Shown piece after piece: positions 18,042 to 26,085 of a stretch of DNA of 53,717 bases. Source of the stretch: Chloroflexota bacterium (GTDB lineage: Bacteria > Chloroflexota > Anaerolineae > Anaerolineales > Anaerolineaceae). Location of the stretch: contig JAMCRR010000047.1 in NCBI GenBank assembly GCA_023381565.1, positions 1-53,717 of the forward strand, in the 5' to 3' direction. The stretch's first letter is position 1. Each line of letters starts with the position of its first letter. A program made the position numbers and the translations under genes. Under the pieces are notes generated by a model, which saw only the letters and a list, made by a program, of their open reading frames with translations, did not search any database and was not told the DNA's origin.

Positions 18042-19076
18042 TCAATGCATCTGCAGCATCCCATAGCAGGCCGCGCCAAACAGCGCCACCTCGGGGTTGC
18101 GGATGACGTGGACGGGGACGTTGAGCAAAAGGTCCGTCATGCGCCCCTTCTGGCTGAAGACGGGCAGGAACTTATCGGGCTTCAGGTAAGGCAAAATGCG
18201 GGGCGGGATGCCGCCACCCAGGTACACGCCGCCGGTGGCCAGCACCTTCAGAGCCAGGTTGCCGGCCTCGCTTGCCAGCACGGAGGCGAACAGCTCGACC
18301 GTGGCCACGCAGATCTCAGCCTTGCGCGCTTCGGCTGCCTCCATAATGACCCGCGTGGGGTCGTCCGCACCGGCAAGAGCGGCTGCCAGCCACTCAGGCT
18401 CTTCATAATGATGAGTGGAGGGCGTATCCCGCAGAAAGCTGTAGATATTGGGGATGCCGATCCCGGAGCAGACGCGTTCGTAGCTTACGTGCTGCAGGCG
18501 CGGCTGGAGATAGTCCAGCAGCTCCAGCTCGAGAGGGGTGGCGGGGGCAAAATCGGCGTGGCCGCCTTCCGAGGCGTGAGGCAGGTAGCGTTCCGTCTGA
18601 GCGTCCCAAACCAGAAAGGCTTCCCCCAACCCGGTGCCGGGGGCGATCACCGCCAGGCCTCCGTGCGGCTCGGGGCTGCCGGGGTTGATCGTGATCAGGT
18701 CGTCTGCGTTCAGGTAGGGCAGCCCATAGGCGATCGCTTCCAGATCGTTCAGCACCTTCGCCGGGGCGCCTAATTGATCGCTGAGGGTGCTTTCATCCAC
18801 CAGCCAGGGCAGGTTGGTCGCCTGCACTCGCCCGTGAAAGACGGGCCCCGCCACGCCAAAGCTGGCGCGCTCCACCCGCCAGCGGTTCCTTTGCAAAAAC
18901 TCGGCGACCACCGCCTCGAGGGAGGCGTACTTCCCGCTCGGGAAGGTAGCCTGGTCTACCGGAGAGCGAGGGCTGCCCTGGGAAGGCTCGCGCGTGCTTT
19001 CCAGGGGATAAATGGCCAGGGTGGTTTTCGTGCCCCCAATATCCCCGGCCAGCAAAAGGTGTGATTTTGTGTCCAT
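18042..19076 (-). CDS. glk: Glucokinase (Glk family), 344 aa
   Basis: Phosphorylates glucose with ATP to glucose 6-phosphate at the head of glycolysis, in the cytoplasm (EC 2.7.1.2). The phosphate-binding motif GDIGGTKTTLAIY lies at about residue 11. It is followed by FGVAGPVFHGRVQATNLPW and VLNDLEAIAYGLPYL with the catalytic Asp, then GTGLGEAFLVW, HASEGGHADFAP with the sugar-binding Glu/His, YERVCSGIGIPNIYSFL, and the late ATGGVYLGGGIPPRIL. This is the Glk (PF02685) rather than ROK pattern. The frame is open to 19148, but MDTKSHLLLAGDIGG at 19076 follows GGGAGG and is the natural family start. It is convergent with the exported-protein cluster. Confidence 0.93.
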   Translation of the reverse strand: MDTKSHLLLAGDIGGTKTTLAIYPLESTREPSQGSPRSPVDQATFPSGKYASLEAVVAEFLQRNRWRVERASFGVAGPVFHGRVQATNLPWLVDESTLSDQLGAPAKVLNDLEAIAYGLPYLNADDLITINPGSPEPHGGLAVIAPGTGLGEAFLVWDAQTERYLPHASEGGHADFAPATPLELELLDYLQPRLQHVSYERVCSGIGIPNIYSFLRDTPSTHHYEEPEWLAAALAGADDPTRVIMEAAEARKAEICVATVELFASVLASEAGNLALKVLATGGVYLGGGIPPRILPYLKPDKFLPVFSQKGRMTDLLLNVPVHVIRNPEVALFGAACYGMLQMH

Positions 19077-19103
19077 GAACCTCCCTGTACTAAATATATA
19101 AAG

Positions 19104-19126
19104 ATTATACAAATATTTGCTATAAT
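19104..19126. promoter_or_regulatory. Divergent -10 elements between glk and the hemerythrin gene
   Basis: An extended -10 (TGCTATAAT) ends at 19126 on the plus strand, and a TATAAT reads on the minus strand at 19104-19109 toward glk, about 28 nt from its start. Neither has a convincing -35 box. The opposed elements would make the two promoters mutually exclusive or coupled; this is a prediction only. Confidence 0.35.
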
Positions 19127-19273
19127 GAAGGTGTTGGCTTTTGTCCACTCCTGTACTTTAATATCACCCAGAATGCCTGGCCCGGGGGGGTAATCAGGAG
19201 TTTTCATCATCGGGGGATAATAACCTACGGTGACTTCATATTGGATGGCAGGCAGATCAAAGGAGATGGAAAT

Positions 19274-19744
19274 ATGGACATCAAAATCCCAAAGGCGTTA
19301 GTCGAAGATCATAAAGAAATCCACAACGAGCTGGAAAAGGCAGTTAAAGAGGGGGGACAGGTCGGAACGGCTGCCGAGGAGTTATTGAAGGTAATTGCGC
19401 CGCACCAGGAGCACGAGGAGAAATTCGCGCTTCCCCCGCTTGGCCTGCTGCCTGCTCTGGTCGGAGGTAAGGTCGATTACGACATGGCCGAGGCGGCGGG
19501 GATGACGGATACCCTGAAAGCCGAAATGCCGCGCATGCGCGCCGAGCATAAAGCCATCCTGGCTGCGGTGGCCCGGCTGTCCGAGGCTGCCCGGCAGGAA
19601 GGGAAGCCCGAGTACGTGGAATTCGCCGAACAGATGAAGCTGCACGTGGAAGAGGAAGAAGAGGTGTACTATCCGGCCGCCGAGCTGGTGGGCGCCTTCC
19701 TCAAGATCAAGCTGGCGCTGGTGTTCCAACACACGTTCCCGTAG
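19274..19744 (+). CDS. Hemerythrin-like HHE protein, 156 aa
   Basis: A four-helix HHE-cation-binding protein. The candidate iron ligands are spaced through the helices: EDHKEIH near residue 9, PHQEHEEKF near 48, RAEHKAI near 94 and LHVEEEEEVYYP near 130. Such proteins bind a di-iron centre and act in oxygen, nitric oxide or redox handling. The start at 19274 (MDIKIPKAL) has AGGAG 8 nt upstream; the frame is open from 19241. Its 3' end overlaps the antisense tail of the CtaA-like frame by about 38 bp, which I attribute to extension of that frame by repeat DNA. Confidence 0.88.
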   Translation: MDIKIPKALVEDHKEIHNELEKAVKEGGQVGTAAEELLKVIAPHQEHEEKFALPPLGLLPALVGGKVDYDMAEAAGMTDTLKAEMPRMRAEHKAILAAVARLSEAARQEGKPEYVEFAEQMKLHVEEEEEVYYPAAELVGAFLKIKLALVFQHTFP

Positions 19745-20786
19745 AGCAACCCTTTGTCAGGATGCAGTGGTGAGTTGCCGGTTGCCAGTTTTCAATGACC
19801 GGAGTTCTACCTACCCGATCACTGGCAGCTGTCGACTCACCACTGATCATTTTTCCCCTACTCGCGACCGCAGATAACTGCACCATCACCACCAGAGCCG
19901 AGAACTCGCCGGCCGCGGCGATTACATAGCTGATCAGCAAGAAATAGGAATTGCCGCCGGCGGCGATCAGCCAGCCCAGTACGACCTCGATCAACAGGAA
20001 GATCCCCATCATCAGGGCAGCCGGCACGATCCCCGGACGGCTGCGCTGCGTGCGCCAGGCCTGCACGATCGTCGCCAACGCCAGCAAGCCGGCTACCCAG
20101 GCCAGCGCGGCGCGCGCCAGTGTAGCCCACCCAATCGGGGTGGGTATAAACGGATCGCTGCCGAGCATCGGCCAGCCCAGGCAGCGCACGATCGACCCGA
20201 CCGGCGCCACCAGGACGCTTCCCACCAATACAAAAAAGGTAGCCGCGAGTGTCGCCAGGCCCAGGCGAGTGAAGGGGCTGTGGAACGACAGCCCGGGTGC
20301 GCCCTGCCCCGTGAGAGAGCGTTGAGGGGCGAAGGCAGCCACCGTCACTGCCAGCACCAGGGTGAGCACGGCCAGCGCCGATCCAACATCCAGCGCAGCC
20401 ACCCCACGCGGCAGCCCGGTCAAGACGGCGAATGCTCCGAAGACCACCACCGCCAGCAGGAAGACGATGGTGATGAGCAGCGCCCGGCTGATCCAATCTG
20501 TTGGGCGGTATTGGCGCTGGCGCAGCGTGACGAAGGTCGAGGCGATGATGGATGCCCCCGCCAGGGCGGCTACGAAGCGATGCGTGTACTCGATGATGGC
20601 ATTCACCTGCAGAGGCGGGATGATCTGGCCGAAGCAGCCGGGCCAATCCGGGCAGCCGAGGGTCGAATCGGTCATGCACACCGTCCCCCCCAGAACGATT
20701 AATAAGAAGGTTAGCCCGCTGGCAGCCAGCAGCAGGTTACGGTACTTACCGGTAGCCAATGGCCGGTCGGCGAATCTTTCGTTCAT
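19707..20786 (-). CDS. CtaA/COX15-like membrane protein with most heme-ligand His replaced, 359 aa
   Basis: Eight hydrophobic segments and the COX15/CtaA signature are present: CPDWPGC (residues 45-51, the Cys pair seen in heme A synthases) and EYTHRF (His69). CtaA normally has four heme-binding His, two in each half. Here the second N-half position reads ALDVGSA (Asp133), and the C-half equivalents read TLARAAL (Arg225) and a His-free YFLLISYVIAAAG. Only His69 is left. Heme A synthesis is therefore doubtful; a heme-binding or assembly role is possible. The start at 20786 (MNERFADRPL) follows GGAGG. The last about 50 residues run through the repeat element at 19765-19845 and into the hemerythrin gene's 3' end, so the native stop was probably lost. 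Confidence 0.8.
   Translation of the reverse strand: MNERFADRPLATGKYRNLLLAASGLTFLLIVLGGTVCMTDSTLGCPDWPGCFGQIIPPLQVNAIIEYTHRFVAALAGASIIASTFVTLRQRQYRPTDWISRALLITIVFLLAVVVFGAFAVLTGLPRGVAALDVGSALAVLTLVLAVTVAAFAPQRSLTGQGAPGLSFHSPFTRLGLATLAATFFVLVGSVLVAPVGSIVRCLGWPMLGSDPFIPTPIGWATLARAALAWVAGLLALATIVQAWRTQRSRPGIVPAALMMGIFLLIEVVLGWLIAAGGNSYFLLISYVIAAAGEFSALVVMVQLSAVASRGKMISGESTAASDRVGRTPVIENWQPATHHCILTKGCSTGTCVGTPAPA
19765..19845. repeat. Heptamer inverted repeat, locus A
   Basis: Left arm 19765-19788 and right arm 19822-19845 are imperfect reverse complements over 24 nt, with the outer 11 (CAGTGGTGAGT / ACTCACCACTG) exact. The left arm is built of 7-nt steps such as AGTTGCC and GGTTGCC, in the RGTNNNN pattern of the other loci. 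It begins 20 nt after the hemerythrin stop codon and is read through by the CtaA-like frame on the other strand. Confidence 0.65.
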
Positions 20787-20807
20787 GATCTCCCTCCTCA
20801 TAGTGAT

Positions 20808-20945
20808 AGTAAACGGTATACGGTGAACGGTATCCAGTTTCTGGTGAACAGTGGTCAGTGAATTGTTCACTGTTCACCGTATACCGTACACTGTTTACTG
20901 TTCACCGTATACCGTACACTGTTTACTGTTCACCGTTCACCGTCC
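20808..20945. repeat. Heptamer array, locus B (inverted arms)
   Basis: Eight 7-nt units of the form RGTRWAC run from 20808 to 20863 (for example AGTAAAC, GGTATAC). They are followed with no real spacer by eleven units of the complementary form GTWYACY from 20865 to 20941 (for example GTTCACC, GTACACT). Inside the right arm a four-unit, 28-bp block occurs twice in tandem (20879-20906 and 20907-20934). The two arms can fold into one long hairpin. The array fills the gap between the stop of the upstream M24 peptidase gene and the ribosome site of the CtaA-like gene, both on the minus strand. Confidence 0.9.
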
Positions 20946-22136
20946 TCAACGCAAGATCAATTCGGTCTGCGGGGCGCCCAGGTATTCGACCCCCCGCTCG
21001 GTCACCAGCACATCCTCTTCGACGGCGATGGTGCCGTACTCTGGCAATACGAGGCTGGGCTCAAGCGTGTACACCTGACCGACTTCCACCGGTCGCAAGG
21101 GAGTATCCCCATAGCGCTCCCAGGTCGGTCCCAGCAGCCCTCCGCCGTCGTGCGCCTGGCGGCCCAACTGGTGCCCGAGGGCGTGAGGGAACTCGGGATA
21201 CCCGGCGTCTGTCACCACCTTGCGCGCCGCGGCGTCCACGTCTTTACCCAACACGCCGGGTTTGAGCAGCGCAGCCGCCTGCTGGATGGCGCGCAGGATA
21301 GTCTCAAACCCGCGCAGCACCTCGTCCGGCGCTTTCTTTTCGCCCGGGCGTAAGAAATAGGCCATGCGCTGCATATCCGAGCAGTAACCATCCGAGCGAA
21401 CGCCGAAATCGATGTGCAGGAGCTGCCCGGGTTCGATCGCCAGGTCGCCGGGGGCGGTGTGCCCGATGGGAGATGCCGGGCCCGCGTTCACGATCGGGCA
21501 GTTTTCCGGCGTCCAGGCCAGCTCGAAGCCCGATTCTCTTGCCTGCCCCTGCATGAAGCGCTGCACTTCTTTCTCACTGACCCCCGGACGAGCCCAGGCG
21601 AATGTGCGCCGGAAGATCGTATCGGTCGCTTGTACCGCCGTACGAATGCGGGCAACCTCGGTGCGAATCTTGCGCCCGCGCAATGCAGCAATGAGCTCCT
21701 CGGCCGAAATCAGTTTGCCGGCAAAAGGCGTGCCCTCCAGGTAGCGGAGCAGAAGCTGGTACATGCCATGGGTCAGGCCGTCAGCATAGACATCTGAGAG
21801 CGAGGTGTTGATGGCGATCTCTTTCGGCTGGAGGCGCTCGAAAATCCCTTCGAGATGAGGACGGATGGATTCGTCGTAACCAATGACGGTATCGTAGACC
21901 CCCACCTGGCGGGCAGCTTCCTCCTCCAGGCGCCCGACGATGGCAATCCGGCCCCCATTGCGGGTCAAGATCAGGGCGCTTTCCCAGGTCAGGAATGCCT
22001 CCCCGTAGATCAGGGGGAGGATAGGATCGCCGCCAGCGGAGGTTTCACGCACCAGGGTCAGCCAGGCGTCCACCTCTTTCTCGCGCAGGATCTCGATGGC
22101 CTGGTTGGCTTTCTCACGCACTAACAATGTGTCCAT
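20946..22136 (-). CDS. M24-family Xaa-Pro aminopeptidase-like protein, 396 aa
   Basis: A creatinase-like N-terminal domain (about 1-155) precedes a pita-bread metallopeptidase domain with all five metal ligands visible: Asp in LLHIDFGVR, Asp in YCSDMQRM, His in HALGHQLGR, Glu in YTLEPSLVL and Glu in AVEEDVLVT. Two bound metals would cleave the N-terminal residue before proline; some relatives act on methylated amino compounds instead. No signal peptide, so cytoplasmic. Its stop codon lies directly at the edge of heptamer array B, which separates it from the CtaA-like gene; the two may form an operon across the array. Confidence 0.9.
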   Translation of the reverse strand: MDTLLVREKANQAIEILREKEVDAWLTLVRETSAGGDPILPLIYGEAFLTWESALILTRNGGRIAIVGRLEEEAARQVGVYDTVIGYDESIRPHLEGIFERLQPKEIAINTSLSDVYADGLTHGMYQLLLRYLEGTPFAGKLISAEELIAALRGRKIRTEVARIRTAVQATDTIFRRTFAWARPGVSEKEVQRFMQGQARESGFELAWTPENCPIVNAGPASPIGHTAPGDLAIEPGQLLHIDFGVRSDGYCSDMQRMAYFLRPGEKKAPDEVLRGFETILRAIQQAAALLKPGVLGKDVDAAARKVVTDAGYPEFPHALGHQLGRQAHDGGGLLGPTWERYGDTPLRPVEVGQVYTLEPSLVLPEYGTIAVEEDVLVTERGVEYLGAPQTELILR

Positions 22137-22260
22137 GACTACTCCTTCGCTAGACCGGTTCTATGCAGCGGGGCGCTCGCGTAAGCTGCTGTGGATGAAG
22201 ATAGATTTTTGAGATTACGTTAAGATAGCTACCAGGAATCTTACCACGTCTACACCAAAG

Positions 22261-22653
22261 CTATTTTTTTAAATTTTCTGCCACCCTGAACTTGACGATC
22301 CGCCCGATCAATTCATAGGGCATGGGTTTGTCCAGGGGGAACTGGACCGATCCTTTTGCTCCCTTATAAGGCGAGAGCTCTTCTTTGAATGCTTCGATGC
22401 CTGATCCCTTTGGATAAAATCCAACATGATGCTGATGAACGGCGAACCAGACCAGCATGCCGTTCTGATAAAAACCCGGCATCTGGTAGCTGATTCTTTC
22501 CACGGCGTCTGGAGCGGATTCTTTGATCACCGCCCTGATCTTCTGCAGAACAGGCTGCACATCTTCTGGAGCCTGCGCAATGTATTCATCGATCGTGGTT
22601 GGCGGTTTTTTTACTTCTGGCATGGCGAATCCCTTTCCCGGTTCTGGATTCAT
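22261..22653 (-). CDS. DUF1801 (YdhG/frataxin-like fold) protein, 130 aa
   Basis: Typical DUF1801 features: TIDEYIAQAPEDVQPVLQKI near the start, a PDAVERISYQMPGFYQNG segment, then WFAVHQHHVGFYPKG and a C-terminal KGSVQFPLDKPMPYEL. Members share a frataxin-like fold, and one in Bacillus has been linked to iron delivery; the role here is unknown. The frame begins at 22653 with a weak ribosome site. The internal ATG at 22623 (MPEVKKPPTT) after a purine-rich stretch is an equally good start and gives the usual family length. Confidence 0.85.
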   Translation of the reverse strand: MNPEPGKGFAMPEVKKPPTTIDEYIAQAPEDVQPVLQKIRAVIKESAPDAVERISYQMPGFYQNGMLVWFAVHQHHVGFYPKGSGIEAFKEELSPYKGAKGSVQFPLDKPMPYELIGRIVKFRVAENLKK

Positions 22654-22777
22654 TGCTCAGTTTAAAATAGAGGATTCCATTGTGTGAATGGATCCTGAGT
22701 ATAAGGGTTATCTTTGGCAGAGGTAAAATTATCCACCCAATTTCCTTTGCCCGCGAGAACTTTCTGAGGGGTAAGCC

Positions 22778-23089
22778 CTATACTGAAGATTTCAGCTCAT
22801 CCAGCGGGCGAACTTCCCGATTTAAGCGTGCACCGAGAGCATCTTCTGCCACATCCAGGTCATACTGCGCCTGCAACCCCATCCAGAACTGGGGCGAGTT
22901 GCCAAAGAAACGCGCCAGGCGCAGGGCAGTATCTGCGGTAATGCTGCGCCGCCCAAGAACGATTTCGTTGATGCGGCGAGCATCTACACCGATGCCGATA
23001 GCCAGACGATTCTGACTCAGACTCATCGGTTTGATAAACTCTTCCTGTAACACCTCTCCTGGGTGGACGGGTGATAGTTTCTCAGCCAT
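22778..23089 (-). CDS. higA: HigA-family antitoxin (XRE HTH), 103 aa
   Basis: Characteristic HigA opening HPGEVLQEEFIKPM at about residue 9, followed by an XRE helix-turn-helix (LSQNRLAIGIGVDARRINEI) and the family's RRSITADTALRLARFFGNS and WMGLQAQYDLD. It should neutralise an HigB mRNA-cleaving toxin and repress its own promoter. A Shine-Dalgarno (AAGGAG) overlaps the stop of the upstream higB remnant. That toxin gene is deleted internally (23104-23215), leaving this antitoxin without its cognate partner here. Confidence 0.9.
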   Translation of the reverse strand: MAEKLSPVHPGEVLQEEFIKPMSLSQNRLAIGIGVDARRINEIVLGRRSITADTALRLARFFGNSPQFWMGLQAQYDLDVAEDALGARLNREVRPLDELKSSV

Positions 23090-23103
23090 ATCCCGGTTTC
23101 TCC

Positions 23104-23215
23104 TTAATGGTAATCCGTAATTTCAACATTAAATGCATCGGCGCTTTCCCATTCAAAACAGATCCGCCAGGTGATAAATTTTCTGGGTCTCGGCATCCTT
23201 GAAAGACTTTATCAC
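23104..23215 (-). pseudogene. Internally deleted higB toxin gene
   Basis: On the minus strand a GTG at 23215 begins IKSFKDAETQKIY, the usual HigB/RelE-type N-terminus. The frame then shifts, and another frame gives TWRICFEWESADAFNVEI followed by TDYH and TAA at 23104-23106, the usual HigB C-terminus. An intact HigB is about 92 residues; only about 14 plus 23 remain, so roughly 55 codons have been lost and the frame broken. The TAA overlaps the Shine-Dalgarno of higA 15 bp downstream, the normal higBA arrangement. Confidence 0.85.
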
Positions 23216-23375
23216 ACCTAAATTATATGGCGTAATGCGCTAAGCGTCAAATGATAGATGTGTAGATTGCTTGAGAGGGGATGCCAGTTGTGCAAAAAAC
23301 CTCATTAAACTTGATTCATGACGGGGTAGTCGTTCAAACCGGCGTAGCCGGCGAAATCATGATCGCCAGGCGAGA

Positions 23376-24983
23376 TCAATCTTCGCGATCCTTCGCTCTC
23401 TCGACATTTGCATTTTTCGAAACCGGCTCACGCTCTTCAACGCCCATAAATCTCTCTTCCATTTCTAAATCCGCATCGAGCTCGGCGACCAGATCGTCAA
23501 ATGCCTCCGCGGGGATGGCATTATCGCGGCGCAGACCGAGCAGGGCGCTTTTTTGCGCCCGGACCAGCTCGCGATAGGCCGTTTCGAGCTCTTCCTCTTC
23601 GATGCCCGGCTCGGATTGGAGAATCTCGCGCACGTTATCGGTCAAATCGGACACGCGTTGATCCAGAGCCGGTTTCAGCTTCTCCCAGGCGTGCGAGGAA
23701 ATCAGCCCCTGGTGGTGAATATTCTCCAGGTATTTCACCCCAGAACGCAATGCAGCCAGCCTTGCCCGGCGCTTCTCGAAATCGATCTGCGCCTCCGTAT
23801 AGCTCACCAGGCGCAGCCGGTGGATGAATGGCTGCATGGTAGTTCCCTGGATGAGCAGGGTAAATAGGACCACCCCAAAAGCCATCAGGCGCAGCAGATC
23901 CCCTTGCGGGCCAAACGAGGCCGGCAGGCTGAGCGCCAGTGCCAGACAGATGGCGCCGCGCAGCCCGCCCCAGGTGAGCACGTGCTGCCAGCGCAGGGGG
24001 ATCGGTTCCACAAACCGGTTTACCAGCCCCCCCAGCCCATAAACCACAATCACGCGCGACACCAGCACCGCTCCAATGCCCCACAGCACGAACTGCCAGT
24101 GGGCGAGCATATCCTGGAGGTTAACATCCAGACCGATCAATAAGAAAACCATCGAGCTGGAAAGAAAAGCGACGTACTCCCAAAAATTGAAAATGACGAT
24201 GCGCGTAGTCGGGCTCATGCCGCGCGGGCCGATGTTCCCGTTGATCAGGCCCGCCGCCACCACCGCCAGAACCCCGCTGAAGTTCAATTGCTCGGCAATC
24301 AGATAAGCGCCAAAGGCCAGAATGGTGGTGAGGGTTGTCTCGATCAAATGGTCGTCGATTTGAGCGATCACCCTGGAGACGACCAACCCCAGGACCAGGC
24401 CGACAATCACCCCGCCCGCCGCCACGCGCAAAAAGTCCGATATGCCTCCCAGCAGGTTAAACTGGCCGGTAAGCACCACTGCCAGCATGAGGTTGAATAC
24501 CACGATCGCCGTACCATCGTTGAACAGGCTCTCTCCTTCTACCAGAACCGCCAGCCTCCTGGGAACCCCCAGCGACCGGAAGATGGCGACCACGGCCACC
24601 GGGTCGGTAGCAGCAATCAGGGCGCCAAACACCAGCGCCATCTGCAGCCCTAACCCGCTGCCCCAGGATAGAATTCCTCCCACGATCAGGGTAGTGAGGA
24701 TCACTCCGGGCACAGCCAGGGCCAGCAGACTGAAAAAATCTCGCTTGAGATCCTCGTAGCGCAGGTGAAATGCGGCTTCGAATACCAGCGGGGGAACGAA
24801 GATGGATAGGATCAGCTCGGGCGTCAGGGTGACCTGGAACGGATGCCAGATGGCGATCAGCAAGCCGACAACGACCAGAGCGACGGTATAGGGTATCTTC
24901 AGGCGCTGCACTACCATGGCAACCAGCGAGACAATCACCAGAAGCCCAAAGATCAGGGTTTCAGTCTGCAAAAATTGGTCCAT
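23376..24983 (-). CDS. CPA1-family Na+/H+ antiporter, 535 aa
   Basis: About twelve membrane segments occupy residues 1-400, followed by a charged helical cytoplasmic tail of about 130 residues. The CPA1 signatures are clear: FVPPLVFEAAFHLR near residue 65, ATDPVAVVAIFRSLGVP near 125, and the ion-binding ESLFNDGTAIVVFN near 150. It should exchange Na+ (or K+) for H+ across the cytoplasmic membrane and help control pH and salt. I place the start at the ATG at 24983 (MDQFLQTETLIFG); a GTG at 25001 is also possible. Neither has a strong ribosome site. It lies about 1.6 kb from the Kdp K+ operon, a sensible neighbourhood for ion homeostasis. Confidence 0.93.
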   Translation of the reverse strand: MDQFLQTETLIFGLLVIVSLVAMVVQRLKIPYTVALVVVGLLIAIWHPFQVTLTPELILSIFVPPLVFEAAFHLRYEDLKRDFFSLLALAVPGVILTTLIVGGILSWGSGLGLQMALVFGALIAATDPVAVVAIFRSLGVPRRLAVLVEGESLFNDGTAIVVFNLMLAVVLTGQFNLLGGISDFLRVAAGGVIVGLVLGLVVSRVIAQIDDHLIETTLTTILAFGAYLIAEQLNFSGVLAVVAAGLINGNIGPRGMSPTTRIVIFNFWEYVAFLSSSMVFLLIGLDVNLQDMLAHWQFVLWGIGAVLVSRVIVVYGLGGLVNRFVEPIPLRWQHVLTWGGLRGAICLALALSLPASFGPQGDLLRLMAFGVVLFTLLIQGTTMQPFIHRLRLVSYTEAQIDFEKRRARLAALRSGVKYLENIHHQGLISSHAWEKLKPALDQRVSDLTDNVREILQSEPGIEEEELETAYRELVRAQKSALLGLRRDNAIPAEAFDDLVAELDADLEMEERFMGVEEREPVSKNANVERAKDRED

Positions 24984-25073
24984 GTTAATATATTTATACA
25001 CTGATTTTCCCTGGATTACCGGTGAAGCAACTGAGGGCTATGCAGCCTACGTCCGTCAGGATCTAAACGACAA

Positions 25074-25104
25074 AGCGAGGGTGAGATGTTCTCTCTCCCT
25101 CGCT
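25074..25104 (-). terminator. Hairpin terminator after the 310-aa secreted protein gene
   Basis: AGCGAGGG (25074-25081) and CCCTCGCT (25097-25104) pair perfectly, and the stem extends inward through further GA/TC pairs. On the minus strand it is followed by TTGTCGTTT. It lies about 70 nt after the stop of the secreted-protein gene and before the antiporter gene. Confidence 0.6.
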
Positions 25105-25173
25105 CGATGAATGGATTATCTCAAAGAAAAATGGACCTAAGGTTGCCCTACCTCCCCATGAAGGGCATTGCGG

Positions 25174-26085
25174 TTATCGTCTACCGCCACTGGTTTTGAC
25201 CAGCACATCCACATAAGTGAGATTGTTCGCCGCATTGACCACGGGCGTTGCGGCAGTGCCTTCGGATGCTCCACTGAACCCGGTGGCATAGTTGCCAATT
25301 TGCGCTAACGCAAGGTTCACACCAGAGCCGGTAGGGATGTAGAAAGTGATGCGGTAGTAGCCAACCTGAGTGGGTTTCCAGCCTCCCACTGAAGCGCCGA
25401 AGATGTATTTACCGCCCACGTTGAGTTCGGGTGCGAAGCTCACCGGGATTACGGTAGGAGTGACTGTTTCGGTCTTCCAGAGATACGCGCTGCTGTCCCA
25501 GGTCAGAGTCGGGATGCTCGAGCCCAAAAACTGGATGACCAGCTTTGGTTTTGCAGAAATAACGGTGGCATATGGGTTGTTGTAAGTGGTGGTGTTCGTA
25601 CCCTGGAGTTCAGTGGAACTGCTGGGATATTCCAGGACTGCCATAGTGTAGGACGTCATAGGGGTAGCCAGCTGCTTATAGAGGGTCACCTCCAACCGGA
25701 AGGGCGCCCTGATTTTGGGGTAGACCGACTCGATGTTATCGCCCCAGTCGATATAGGTCACGTCCTCTCCAACCATAGTGGTGAACTGCGCTTGCCACGT
25801 GTTGCCGGTCGTCTTTTGGGCGTACCATGGGCCATTTGTAACCAGCAATGCAATTTCCTCCGCGGTCAGGCCGGGATAATCGCCGGCATACGGCACGGTG
25901 AAAGAAGGCGCCGGCAGGGGCGTAATGACAAATCCATCTACTGCAATGGCAGGGAAAGAAAGATTGTTTACAGCGGTGGGTTCTCCTCCCCCCGGTGGAC
26001 CACCTTTGGCAAAGACTGCGGCAGGTACCAATGCGAGCGTTAGAGTGGCCACGATCAGAACCGTTAGAAATCGTCTCGTGTTCAT
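25174..26085 (-). CDS. Secreted protein of unknown function, 303 aa
   Basis: I chose the start at 26085 (MNTRRFLTVLIVATLTLALV) because GGGAGG lies just upstream. The leader is a classic Sec signal peptide ending at VFAKG. The mature part begins with a Gly/Pro-rich stretch, then a beta-rich domain (DVTYIDWGDNIESVYPK, PFRLEVTLYK, YYRITFYIPTG). No Cys and no enzyme motif are seen. I do not recognise the family; the composition suggests an extracellular or surface beta-sandwich. It is divergent from the kdp operon and monocistronic, with its own terminator. Confidence 0.85.
   Translation of the reverse strand: MNTRRFLTVLIVATLTLALVPAAVFAKGGPPGGGEPTAVNNLSFPAIAVDGFVITPLPAPSFTVPYAGDYPGLTAEEIALLVTNGPWYAQKTTGNTWQAQFTTMVGEDVTYIDWGDNIESVYPKIRAPFRLEVTLYKQLATPMTSYTMAVLEYPSSSTELQGTNTTTYNNPYATVISAKPKLVIQFLGSSIPTLTWDSSAYLWKTETVTPTVIPVSFAPELNVGGKYIFGASVGGWKPTQVGYYRITFYIPTGSGVNLALAQIGNYATGFSGASEGTAATPVVNAANNLTYVDVLVKTSGGRR

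Noticed and set aside
18045..18773. 242-aa plus-strand frame opposite glucokinase
   Set aside because: Antisense shadow; the minus-strand glucokinase motifs are unmistakable.
20851..21265. Plus-strand frames with FTVYR/FTVHR peptide repeats
   Set aside because: These are the heptamer array read in three frames, continuing antisense into the M24 gene.
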